Shown piece by piece: positions 25,876-33,051 of a DNA stretch of 33,051 bases. The stretch is taken from positions 1-33,051 of the forward strand of contig JAKSBZ010000249.1 of assembly GCA_022360875.1 (NCBI GenBank). Direction: 5' to 3'. The translations under genes and the position numbers were made by a program. Under the pieces are notes generated by a model. It searched no databases, had not been told where the DNA came from, and was given only the letters and a program-made list of their open reading frames with translations. This stretch comes from Cytophagales bacterium (lineage in GTDB: Bacteria > Bacteroidota > Bacteroidia > Cytophagales > Cyclobacteriaceae). Each line of letters starts with the position of its first letter. Position 1 is the stretch's first letter.

Positions 25876-26547
25876 TTATTTTCTTTTCAAATCCACCAAC
25901 CCCTTGGCCTTCATATCCCTCAACAACACCTTGCCTATAGACTCGCCCAGCACCAGCGAACCCGTAGGATCAAACGTGTCTGTTCTTGCCGTATAAACCA
26001 GCTGATCGTCTTTCGCCGAATAAACTGCAACCTCAATCTGATACACTTTAGACACCGACCAGTACCCGGGAGTATTGATCACCTGATAAGCTGGGTACCA
26101 ATAATAAAACGCAAAAGGCTGAGGAAAATAATACCCGTAAAAAGGACTGCCCCAATATCCTCCGGCGCTTGGAACCAAATAGCTAGTAGGCGGTGTGTAG
26201 GTTTTGTTTTTCTTCAGCCCCAGCAGTTTAAAAAACATGTAGGCTTCTGTACCGGATTTTTTCAAATCCTCATTAAACGTATCCTTGTTGTATTTTTTTC
26301 CCGAAGCTATAAAAGAATTTCCATTAATGGCCTCAACCCCTTTCTGGCTGAAATCTTCCAGTACCCCCTGTACAAAAGCATCCGAATTCAACCGTTTGCC
26401 CAGCACTGCCACCACAGCATAGCTGTTGTAAGTTTCACCTTTAAATTTGGCATTCTCCCAGCTTGTCAGCAACTGAGTATTGGAACAGCTATAAAGAAAG
26501 AAAAAAGAAAAAAACACGATACGAATAAACCAATTGTTTCTTTTCAT
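25876..26547 (-). CDS. Lipoprotein with an aromatic-rich central segment
   Basis: This 223-residue protein has a lipoprotein signal peptide (MKRNNWFIRIVFFSFFFLYSC) with Cys21 in LYSC, so it is anchored in a membrane facing the periplasm or surface. The first part (TQLLTSWENAKFKG, VVAVLGKRLNSDAFVQGVLEDF) resembles small Bacteroidota lipoproteins of the DUF4136-like kind. The centre is rich in Gly, Tyr, Pro and Phe (GGYWGSPFYGYYFPQPFAF). The C-terminal part (IEVAVYSAKDDQLVYTA) has the strand pattern of that group. A precise family was not confirmed. It is convergent with the tetR-family gene across its terminator. Confidence 0.72.
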   Translation of the reverse strand: MKRNNWFIRIVFFSFFFLYSCSNTQLLTSWENAKFKGETYNSYAVVAVLGKRLNSDAFVQGVLEDFSQKGVEAINGNSFIASGKKYNKDTFNEDLKKSGTEAYMFFKLLGLKKNKTYTPPTSYLVPSAGGYWGSPFYGYYFPQPFAFYYWYPAYQVINTPGYWSVSKVYQIEVAVYSAKDDQLVYTARTDTFDPTGSLVLGESIGKVLLRDMKAKGLVDLKRK

Positions 26548-26563
26548 GGGTTTGCTAAATTTG
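26534..26563 (+). promoter_or_regulatory. Possible distal promoter for the addA-like gene
   Basis: TTG (26534-26536), a 19-base spacer and TAAATTTG (26556-26563) match the Bacteroidota promoter on plus. It is about 250 bases upstream of the likely ATG (26810) and overlaps the 5' end of the minus-strand lipoprotein gene, so it is a good sequence match in an uncertain position. Confidence 0.25.
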
Positions 26564-26809
26564 TCATTTACGGACTTCGTCCTAAATAATTGCTGCCAGT
26601 AATTTAACCAATGTTATTATTTAGCTAAATCACTGGCTGTGAACCATAACTGAAATAATAAAAAAGTACGAAGTACATATAGTTTATCATCTGTGCGTAT
26701 TCACTCAGGCAGCCTTTAGATAAAAAATCCCTGTTTTCGCACTGTTGCCTAAGGCTTGAACAAAGCCTATGCCAGCACACGCAACGCCCAATTCACCGAA
26801 AAGACAGTC

Positions 26810-29800
26810 ATGCAAGACAAAAACTTTGTGATTTACCGCTCATCGGCAGGATCCGGAAAAACATACACGCTCGCCAAAGAGTACCTGATTCAGGCGCTTA
26901 AAAGCGACTTCCGGTTCAAGCATATCCTGGCAGTGACCTTCACCAACAAAGCCACCCAGGAAATGAAAGAGCGAATCATTGCCTTCCTCGACGAAATCAG
27001 CCGGGGCGAAGAGCCGCTTATGACCCAGGACATCGCCAAAGCTATCGGCATATCGGCAGAGCATGTACGGGAAAGGGCCGGGCGCGTGCTTTCCAACATT
27101 CTGCATGGCTACACCAACTTTTCCGTCAAGACTATCGACAGCTTCTTTCAGGAAGTAATCCGCGCCTTCACCAAAGAGCTGGGACTGCAAGGGGGCGTGC
27201 AGCTGGAGCTTGACCAGGACAAAGTGCTTGATGAAGTCATTGACCGGCTCATTGCCGACATCGGAAACAGCGAACGCCTGACACAGTGGCTTAAAAATCT
27301 GGCAAAAAAACAAATTGAGGAAGGACAAAGCTGGGAGCTGGCTTCTTCAATAAAAAAACTGGGCGCAGAAATCTTCCGGGAGAATTTTCAGGACATCCGG
27401 GAAGGCATACTGGACTGGGCCGAAAAAAGTCCGGAAAAGCTCGGAGAGCTAATCAAGCATTTGAAAAAGACCGTCTCTGTCTTCGAAAAAACCATGGAGG
27501 GATACGGCAGACAAGGACTGGCCATCATGGAGAAGCATGAGCTTGCGCTTGACGATTTTCCCTTCAAAAAATCGAGCTTTGCCAATTACTTCAACAAACT
27601 GACTAAAGGCGAATTTGAGCCTGTCAAGCGCGTGCGCGAGGCGGCGGGCAACAGAGAAAAATGGTCCAACAAGTCAACCCAGGCAGCCCAAAAATGCAAA
27701 CTCTACGCCGCCTACGACGACGGCCTAAATGAATGTCTGTGCAACGCGTTGGAGCACTACGACCTGTTTTGTCCGGCCTACGGCACAGCACTGGAAGTAC
27801 ACAAGCACATCCATACCTACGGTATTCTGAGCGATCTGACCCGGAAGCTGCAGGAATACCGGCACGAAAACGAAGTGATGCTCATTTCCGATGCGCCTCA
27901 GTTTTTAGGAGAAATTATTGAAGAAAACGAAGCGCCTTTTATTTATGAGAAAATAGGCACAAAATTCCAGCATTTCCTGATTGACGAATTCCAGGACACC
28001 TCGGGGCTGCAATGGAAAAACTTCCGCTCACTGCTGGAAAACAGTCTTTCGGAAGGCATTGTCAAGCCAAACGGTGAAACTGAAGCATTTAAAAGCCTGG
28101 TCGTGGGCGACGTAAAACAGTCGATATACCGGTGGCGCGGAGGCGACTTGCAGCTGCTGCAAGAGCAGATCCAGATGGACATAGGCGAGCGCCGCACCCA
28201 GATAGCACAACTGGACACGAACTGGCGCAGCAAAAAAAACGTCATCGACTTCAACAACGCGCTTTTTTCCGAAGCGCCAATCTGGCTGGAGCGGCAGGCG
28301 CTGCAAAACCAGGAGCAACTGGCGGACGAACAGATGCGCACAAAACTGAATGCAGCCACTTTCAGCATTAGCGAAGCTTACAGCGACGTGTATCAGAAAT
28401 TCCCCGCGCACAAACAAGCAACCGGTTACCAAGGCTATATACGCGTAGACTTTCTGGAAAACGACAAAGAAAACAAACGCACGCCAAAGGCCCAGACACT
28501 CGAGCAATTGCCTCAAGTAGTCGAGACGCTGCAGGAAAAAGGCTACGCGCTGCGCGACATTGCCTTTTTGGTGCGCACAGCCTCGGAGGGCACTGAAATC
28601 GCCAACCGGATGATGGAATACCAGAACTCCAACGAAGCAAAGCCGCACTGCCGCTACGACGTGGTTTCCTCGGAATCGCTTTACCTGAAAAACGCGCTGA
28701 CTATTCGCCTGCTTGTGCACCTGCTCAAGCATCTGCACGATCCTGAAAATGCAGTCATCGAATCGGCGCTGTATTATGAATACAGCTCTCTTTTTGAAAA
28801 ACAAGTAAGCCTCAGCCCGGACAGCAAAGACGCTCACAGAACGCGGCTGGAAAAGATTCTGAATGCTCAGCGGGAAATATTCAGCAGGCTGCCGCTTTTT
28901 GAACTGGTCGAAACGCTGATCGAAATGCTGGGTCTCAACAAGTTTCAGCACGAGCTTGTCTACCTGCAGGCTTTTCAGGACTGCGTCATTGAGTTTTCGG
29001 AAAAAAACAGCGACCACTTGCCGGACTTTCTCAGCTGGTGGGACGAACGGGGCGTCAAGAAGTCCGTACAGATGTCTGATGAACTGGACGCCATGCGCAT
29101 CCTGACAATCCACAAATCAAAAGGGCTCCAGTACAAGGTCGTGCTTATTCCGTTTTGCAACTGGAAGCTGGACCACAATACGCACCACAACAACTATCTG
29201 TGGTCTGAGGCTGGCGCCGATCTTCTGAAATTCCCGTCCAAACTGCCGGTCAATTACGGAAAAGGCCTCACAAACACAGCTTACGCGCATGAGTATTTCC
29301 ATGAGCAGCTTAAAGCTTTTCTGGACAACCTCAACATTTTGTATGTGGCGCTTACAAGAGCAGAGGAATGCCTGTGGATTCACACAGAGCTGCCGGCCAA
29401 ATCAGCCAAAGAAATCAAAAACGTCGGGCAGCTGCTGCACAAAATTCTGACAAATCCGGCGGAAAACAACAACGGTTCGCTCATCCGCCTGCCGGAAGGC
29501 TGGTCCGAAGAAACGCTCTCCTACGCATGGGGCAACTTCGACCTAATGAAAAAAAATGCAGAAAAAAAACCGGAGGAAAGCCTGACACTTAGAGAATATA
29601 TCAGCTCCAGCTGGCGGAACAGGCTGGAAGTGGTAAAGAAGTCCAAAGATTTTTTTGAAATAGACGACAAGCGGGCTCAGAAAGTCAATTACGGTACGCT
29701 TCTGCACGACATTCTGGCGGAAATCCCTTACCCCGAATACCTGGAACATGCCCTGAACGAGCGCTTCGAAGACGGCGAACTTTCAAAGACAGATCAGGAG

Positions 29801-30121
29801 TTTCTGGAAAAGAAAATCAAGGAAATCGTCCGCCACCCGAAAGTAAAAAAATGGTTTTCGCGTGACTGGGAAGTCAAAACAGAAGTGCCTATTCTTCCCA
29901 AAAGCGGAGAGCTCGCCCGCCTCGACCGCGTGCTTATCAAAGGCAAACACGCAATAGTCATCGACTACAAAACCGGCAACGAGCGGAAAGCGAATTTCGA
30001 TCAGGTGACCGAGTACATGCGCCTTTTGCAAAACATGGGCTTTGAAAAAGTAGAAGGCTATCTGCTGTACCTGGAGACCATGGAAATAAAAGAGGTTAGA
30101 AGCACGCCGCTTTTTGGCTGA
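26810..30121 (+). CDS. AddA/RecB-type helicase-nuclease (UvrD superfamily 1 helicase with PD-(D/E)XK nuclease)
   Basis: The ATG at 26810 gives 1103 residues; a TTG 54 bases upstream is possible, but the extra residues do not look like protein of this family. Motifs: Walker A SSAGSGKTYTLAKEY (about 11-25, Lys17), VTFTNKATQEMKER, motif II FLIDEFQDTSGLQW, motif III VVGDVKQSIYRWRGGD, NWRSKKNVIDFNN, motif V TIHKSKGLQYKVVLIPF and motif VI LYVALTRAEE. The C-terminus has a nuclease of the AddA type (RLDRVLI and VIDYKTG with Asp1052 and Lys1054). The enzyme processes double-strand breaks for recombination, as RecBCD/AddAB does. The partner nuclease AddB is not in the window and the four-Cys iron-sulfur pattern was not seen. 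It ends 20 bases from the convergent RNA helicase gene. Confidence 0.9.
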   Translation: MQDKNFVIYRSSAGSGKTYTLAKEYLIQALKSDFRFKHILAVTFTNKATQEMKERIIAFLDEISRGEEPLMTQDIAKAIGISAEHVRERAGRVLSNILHGYTNFSVKTIDSFFQEVIRAFTKELGLQGGVQLELDQDKVLDEVIDRLIADIGNSERLTQWLKNLAKKQIEEGQSWELASSIKKLGAEIFRENFQDIREGILDWAEKSPEKLGELIKHLKKTVSVFEKTMEGYGRQGLAIMEKHELALDDFPFKKSSFANYFNKLTKGEFEPVKRVREAAGNREKWSNKSTQAAQKCKLYAAYDDGLNECLCNALEHYDLFCPAYGTALEVHKHIHTYGILSDLTRKLQEYRHENEVMLISDAPQFLGEIIEENEAPFIYEKIGTKFQHFLIDEFQDTSGLQWKNFRSLLENSLSEGIVKPNGETEAFKSLVVGDVKQSIYRWRGGDLQLLQEQIQMDIGERRTQIAQLDTNWRSKKNVIDFNNALFSEAPIWLERQALQNQEQLADEQMRTKLNAATFSISEAYSDVYQKFPAHKQATGYQGYIRVDFLENDKENKRTPKAQTLEQLPQVVETLQEKGYALRDIAFLVRTASEGTEIANRMMEYQNSNEAKPHCRYDVVSSESLYLKNALTIRLLVHLLKHLHDPENAVIESALYYEYSSLFEKQVSLSPDSKDAHRTRLEKILNAQREIFSRLPLFELVETLIEMLGLNKFQHELVYLQAFQDCVIEFSEKNSDHLPDFLSWWDERGVKKSVQMSDELDAMRILTIHKSKGLQYKVVLIPFCNWKLDHNTHHNNYLWSEAGADLLKFPSKLPVNYGKGLTNTAYAHEYFHEQLKAFLDNLNILYVALTRAEECLWIHTELPAKSAKEIKNVGQLLHKILTNPAENNNGSLIRLPEGWSEETLSYAWGNFDLMKKNAEKKPEESLTLREYISSSWRNRLEVVKKSKDFFEIDDKRAQKVNYGTLLHDILAEIPYPEYLEHALNERFEDGELSKTDQEFLEKKIKEIVRHPKVKKWFSRDWEVKTEVPILPKSGELARLDRVLIKGKHAIVIDYKTGNERKANFDQVTEYMRLLQNMGFEKVEGYLLYLETMEIKEVRSTPLFG

Positions 30122-30141
30122 GCAGCGCGCTTGGAGTTTTT

Positions 30142-31254
30142 CTATACTGCAGGATTGATATTGATCTTCAGCTTGGCCGCAATTTCTTTCACTCTGCGCA
30201 GCTCATGCTCTTCGATCAGCGCCAGGGAAAGTCCTTTTTTGCCTGCCCTTCCGGTCCGTCCGCTTCGGTGAGTATAATATTCCAGGCTTTCCGGAAGCTG
30301 GTAATGCACCACATAGGCCAGGTTCTCCACGTCAATGCCGCGCGCAGCCACATCGGTAGCCACCAAAATCTTTAGCTTTTCTTTTTTAAAGGCACGCATC
30401 ACTTTATCACGCTCCTTTTGGCTCATATTGCCCTGGATAGCATCGGCTGTGTGCTTCTGCTCTGAAAGTTGTCGGGCCAGTTCAGCTGCAGCCAATTTCG
30501 TCCTGCAGAAAACAACACCTCGGCTGGTGCCCTGAACCCGCAAAAACTGCAAAAGCGTTTCAAATTTCTTTCCGCTCGGACAGACAGCGTACTGGTGCGT
30601 AATATTTCTGTTGACGATTTCCTTTTGACCGGTCCCCACCCGGAAAGCATCCCTGGACAGAAAACGACGCACCAAATCGCGCACTTCATTCGGCATAGTA
30701 GCTGAGAAAAGCCAAGTGTTTCGCTGTTTCGGAACAAACCTCAGAATGCGGTCAATGTCTTTCTTGAACCCCATATTAAGCATTTCGTCTGCCTCGTCCA
30801 GCACCACATAACGGACCGCAGACAAATCCAGCGCCTGGCGGTCGATCAGATCAATTAGACGGCCGGGAGTAGCCACCACTATGTGCGTCGGACGCAACAG
30901 GTTCTTTACTTGCTGGCCGATCGGAGCGCCGCCGTACACGCACTCGGTAAATATTTTTTCGGAGTATTTCGTCCAGCGGAACAGCGATTTGGCAATTTGC
31001 TGGCTCAGCTCGCGCGTAGGCGCCAGCACCAAACCCTGAATCTGCTTTTGCTTAGGGTTTATCCTTTCGAGCAAGGGAAGACCGAATGCCGCCGTTTTTC
31101 CCGTTCCGGTCTGCGCCTGCCCGACCATATCGGTTCCCTTGGTCATCAGAAAAGGGATAGTCTGTTCTTGAATCCCCGTGGGTTCTGTTATGTTATTTTC
31201 CTTTAAGGCTTTTGCGAAAGCCTTGGATATGCCTAGTTGTGTAAAAGTCGTCAA
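30142..31254 (-). CDS. DEAD-box ATP-dependent RNA helicase (RhlE-like core)
   Basis: This 370-residue protein contains the full two-domain DEAD-box core and little else: Q motif TGIQEQTIPF, motif I AQTGTGKT (Lys53), motif Ia APTREL, TPGRL, motif II DEAD (153-156), motif III SAT (184-186), VVFCRTKLAA, motif V VATDVAARGIDV and motif VI HRSGRTGRAG. It should unwind short RNA duplexes, for example in ribosome assembly or cold adaptation. The C-terminus (KEIAAKLKININPAV) stops right after the core, so it lacks the basic or RNA-binding tails that many RhlE and CsdA proteins have. A terminator-type hairpin (31384-31425) lies upstream but belongs to the lipoprotein gene at 31465. Confidence 0.95.
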   Translation of the reverse strand: MTTFTQLGISKAFAKALKENNITEPTGIQEQTIPFLMTKGTDMVGQAQTGTGKTAAFGLPLLERINPKQKQIQGLVLAPTRELSQQIAKSLFRWTKYSEKIFTECVYGGAPIGQQVKNLLRPTHIVVATPGRLIDLIDRQALDLSAVRYVVLDEADEMLNMGFKKDIDRILRFVPKQRNTWLFSATMPNEVRDLVRRFLSRDAFRVGTGQKEIVNRNITHQYAVCPSGKKFETLLQFLRVQGTSRGVVFCRTKLAAAELARQLSEQKHTADAIQGNMSQKERDKVMRAFKKEKLKILVATDVAARGIDVENLAYVVHYQLPESLEYYTHRSGRTGRAGKKGLSLALIEEHELRRVKEIAAKLKININPAV

Positions 31255-31383
31255 AACAAATGGTATATTTTAATTTTCTGCAAGTTACCAGGTTTCAAAA
31301 GAAAAAGGCAAGAAATGTTCAGAGAAGACAAAATATACCCTAACAAAACGGCAGCCAGACACTTACTTCGGTCTTCAGCAAAA

Positions 31384-31425
31384 GAAAAAGGCCCGTTCAG
31401 CCATATGGCGAACAAAGCCTTTTCT
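31384..31425 (-). terminator. Terminator of the DUF5018-like lipoprotein gene
   Basis: AAAAGGC (31386-31392) pairs with GCCTTTT (31417-31423); inside, GTTC (31395-31398) pairs with GAAC (31410-31413) and GCC with GGC around ATAT. Read on the minus strand, the stem is followed by a T-rich run (CCTTTTTCTTTTG). It lies 40 bases after the stop of the lipoprotein gene at 31465. Confidence 0.75.
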
Positions 31426-31464
31426 CGTTAAAATTTTATTTCTAATATTTACTTTTCGCTAGCC

Positions 31465-31908
31465 CTACGGCTTTTGATTGGTAACGGTAATAGTCCAGTC
31501 ACTGTGGAAGCTGTCGTCGGCCGCCGTTACGCGATAGGTATGCGGTTTGGTCCAATTGGCCATAAACCCAAGCTTAGGGCTGTCGCCTGTTGGTTTTATC
31601 GTCGCCGCACGGCTGATCGAACAAATTCCGATTACATTCTTCAAATTGACATCGGCAGTCACCACCAGCTTTACGGTTTTCGCCTCTTTATCAATGTCCA
31701 AGCTTACTTGTTTGTCCGAATAATTTGTTATAACCACTTTCGGATAACCATGTACATTTTTCCCTTCCGGGTCTTTTTCTATCACATCCTTGCGGGCCAG
31801 TTTAAAACTAAGAATTTCACTGTCCTCATAAAGCGGCAACTCATCCAAACCCGCTCGGCAAGAAGAAAACAACACGGCTAAACTGAATATATATAATAAC
31901 TTTTTCAT
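31465..31908 (-). CDS. Small lipoprotein next to susD (DUF5018-like)
   Basis: The ATG at 31908 gives 147 residues starting MKKLLYIFSLAVLFSSC, a lipoprotein signal peptide with Cys17; a start 21 bases upstream only adds residues before it. After the lipobox comes an acidic stretch (LDELPLYEDSEILSFKL), then strands such as KVVITNYSDKQVSLDI and VKLVVTADVN, ending WTITVTNQKP. The length, the alternation of short strands and the W-x-I-x-V ending are like lipoproteins with DUF5018-type domains that accompany SusC/SusD loci. Surface binding of the substrate taken up by the locus is the likely role, unproven. It is 168 bases after the susD stop on the same strand. Confidence 0.72.
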   Translation of the reverse strand: MKKLLYIFSLAVLFSSCRAGLDELPLYEDSEILSFKLARKDVIEKDPEGKNVHGYPKVVITNYSDKQVSLDIDKEAKTVKLVVTADVNLKNVIGICSISRAATIKPTGDSPKLGFMANWTKPHTYRVTAADDSFHSDWTITVTNQKP

Positions 31909-32029
31909 CTGTGTTTGATGGTTTTTCAATTGCTATATGAAACGATCATAATAACTCAATCTCTCGCGTGTTTTAAGACCGATTATTATAAATGTTTCAT
32001 CTATTTATAATTATTTCAAAAGTCAAATA

Positions 32030-32083
32030 CAGCCTCCAAAATAATCGCCTGCTTGCGCAAGATTCTAAAAAATATGGAGGCTG
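32030..32083. repeat. Inverted repeat between susD and the small lipoprotein gene
   Basis: CAGCCTCCA (32030-32038) pairs with TGGAGGCTG (32075-32083), a 9-bp perfect stem with a 36-base loop that contains a 10-base palindrome CTTGCGCAAG (32052-32061). It lies just 3' of the susD stop on the minus strand. No strong T tract follows, so it could be a weak terminator or an RNA-processing or stabilising hairpin between the two genes. Confidence 0.5.
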
Positions 32084-32097
32084 CATAAAACACTATC

Positions 32098-33051
32098 TTA
32101 CCAACCTGGATTTTGAACCAAATTCGGATTGTATTCCAATTGACCGAACGGTATTGGCATTAAAAACCTCCTCTTACTCCACTTCCTGTAGTATTTGTCA
32201 TACTTTGCTTCTATGATTTTATAGGCCTTTCGTTCTTTGTCAATAAGTATCCATTTACTTCGTCTATTCAACTCAGGAATCATATCACGCTTTTCCTGCT
32301 TAGCCCAGCGCAGCAAGTCAAAATAACGGTGTCCCTCAAAAGCAAGCTCCTTGTGCCGCTCATCCTTGTATTCCTCCCTCAGATCAGCCGAAGCATCCAG
32401 CTCAGGAAGCCCTGCTCTTTTTCTGGTTCTGTTTATCGCCGCCCTAGCATTAGCTTCCTCTCCGGTCATCAAACAAGCTTCCGCATAGTTCAGGATAACT
32501 TCCGCATAGCGCAATGCGATGCTTGGCAAATCACATTCGTACTTTCTTGTCGGCAAATAATCCGGATCTTCACCCATAAATTTCTTGCACATATATCCCG
32601 TCTTAACCTGTGACACGTGATCCCATATTTCTTCTTCTTCAAAATTTGTAAGAGAACCGCTTTTACCTCCTTCATTAAATGCAAAATCATACCCCATACA
32701 GGTTGTTTTATCCGTCATTACATTTTCATAAAACCGAAGTTCTCGATTACCATAAAGATGTTCAAGCACCCCATCAGCAGGCTTGGTGTTTGCTTTATGC
32801 TTCGAATCCTCCCATTTTCTCCAAACGCCATCCTCATCCTTAACCAAATAAACCTCAGTATGCTGATGAGTTACTCCAGCACCTCCGCCGCCATTTAAAT
32901 CACTTATAGATGACTGAGGGCAGTTTACTCTAGTCCAAGGGTTAACTTTTTCTTTTTTTCTATATTCATAAGCGAGAATAACTTCCGGACTGCTTTTCCA
33001 AGCACTTGGAGTCTTCCATATTGGACCGTAAGTCTCGTGCAAATCATAGCC
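32098..33051 (-). CDS. SusD/RagB-family nutrient-binding outer-membrane lipoprotein, C-terminal part (5' end outside window)
   Basis: The frame is open from the right edge to a TAA at 32098-32100 and gives 317 residues starting GYDLHETYGPIW; the N-terminal part lies outside the window. It shows the C-terminal half of SusD proteins: LPSIALRYAEVILNYAEACLMTGE (a TPR-like helix pair), ARAAINRTRKRAGLPEL, EYKDERHKELAFEGHRYFDLLRWAKQ and the terminal MPIPFGQLEYNPNLVQNPGW, of which NPNLxQNPGW is a hallmark ending. SusD proteins are surface lipoproteins that deliver glycans or peptides to a SusC-type TonB-dependent porin, so a susC gene is expected further right on the same strand. The substrate cannot be inferred from this part. 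Confidence 0.94.
   Translation of the reverse strand, partial: GYDLHETYGPIWKTPSAWKSSPEVILAYEYRKKEKVNPWTRVNCPQSSISDLNGGGGAGVTHQHTEVYLVKDEDGVWRKWEDSKHKANTKPADGVLEHLYGNRELRFYENVMTDKTTCMGYDFAFNEGGKSGSLTNFEEEEIWDHVSQVKTGYMCKKFMGEDPDYLPTRKYECDLPSIALRYAEVILNYAEACLMTGEEANARAAINRTRKRAGLPELDASADLREEYKDERHKELAFEGHRYFDLLRWAKQEKRDMIPELNRRSKWILIDKERKAYKIIEAKYDKYYRKWSKRRFLMPIPFGQLEYNPNLVQNPGW

Noticed and set aside
26756-26809. TTG start 54 bases upstream of the helicase-nuclease ATG
   Set aside because: The extra 18 residues are not typical of the family, whose proteins start just before the Walker A strand.
28028-29113. 361-codon minus-strand frame opposite the helicase-nuclease
   Set aside because: Antisense to a protein with all helicase motifs; the composition looks like reverse-complement reading.

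Overview
The window looks like chromosomal DNA of a Bacteroidota bacterium, probably a Cytophagales-type lineage; I cannot name the genus. The evidence is a SusD/RagB lipoprotein at the right edge, a stand-alone CarboxypepD_reg-like protein, a WG-repeat protein, a His-rich leader gene in a metal-efflux operon, a ligA / small conserved gene / dapA block, few visible Shine-Dalgarno sequences, and several TAnnTTTG -7 boxes of the Bacteroidota sigma factor at plausible distances from start codons. No rRNA, tRNA, IS transposase, integrase or CRISPR array was seen.

Layout. 1-500: AT-rich edge with the tail of an unknown gene and a strong terminator. 506-1030: GC-rich 5' part of a secretin-like (GspD/PilQ N-domain) gene, cut off and joined tail-on to the next block. 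1014-7396 (minus): heavy-metal RND tripartite efflux operon in the order small His-rich exported protein, outer-membrane factor, His-tailed lipoprotein adaptor, RND pump. 7550-11270 (minus): unrecognised Lys-tailed protein, WG-repeat protein with about 16 repeats, exported CarboxypepD_reg protein. 11405: ArsR-type regulator. 11884-15219 (minus): a 903-residue protein that may contain a dead M91-type metallopeptidase domain, preceded by a DJ-1/PfpI protein. 15477: AT-rich orphan. 16276: PepSY-type membrane protein.

17824-18635 is an 812-base gap holding one strong inverted repeat, followed by fabH and ilvE on plus. Minus-strand ligA, a DUF6913-like gene and dapA follow. Then come a TetR regulator, a lipoprotein, an AddA/RecB-type helicase-nuclease, a DEAD-box RNA helicase, a small DUF5018-like lipoprotein and the 3' part of a susD gene that continues past the right edge.

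Genes that probably act together are the RND operon (metal export across both membranes), ligA/DUF6913-like/dapA (conserved housekeeping neighbourhood), and susD plus the small lipoprotein (the end of a glycan or peptide uptake locus). The most unusual points are the secretin/RND joint near 1030, the RExxQ sequence at the place where an M91-like peptidase would have HExxH, Asp-box-like motifs in the periplasmic loop of the PepSY protein, and unexplained hairpins ahead of fabH and the DUF6913-like gene.
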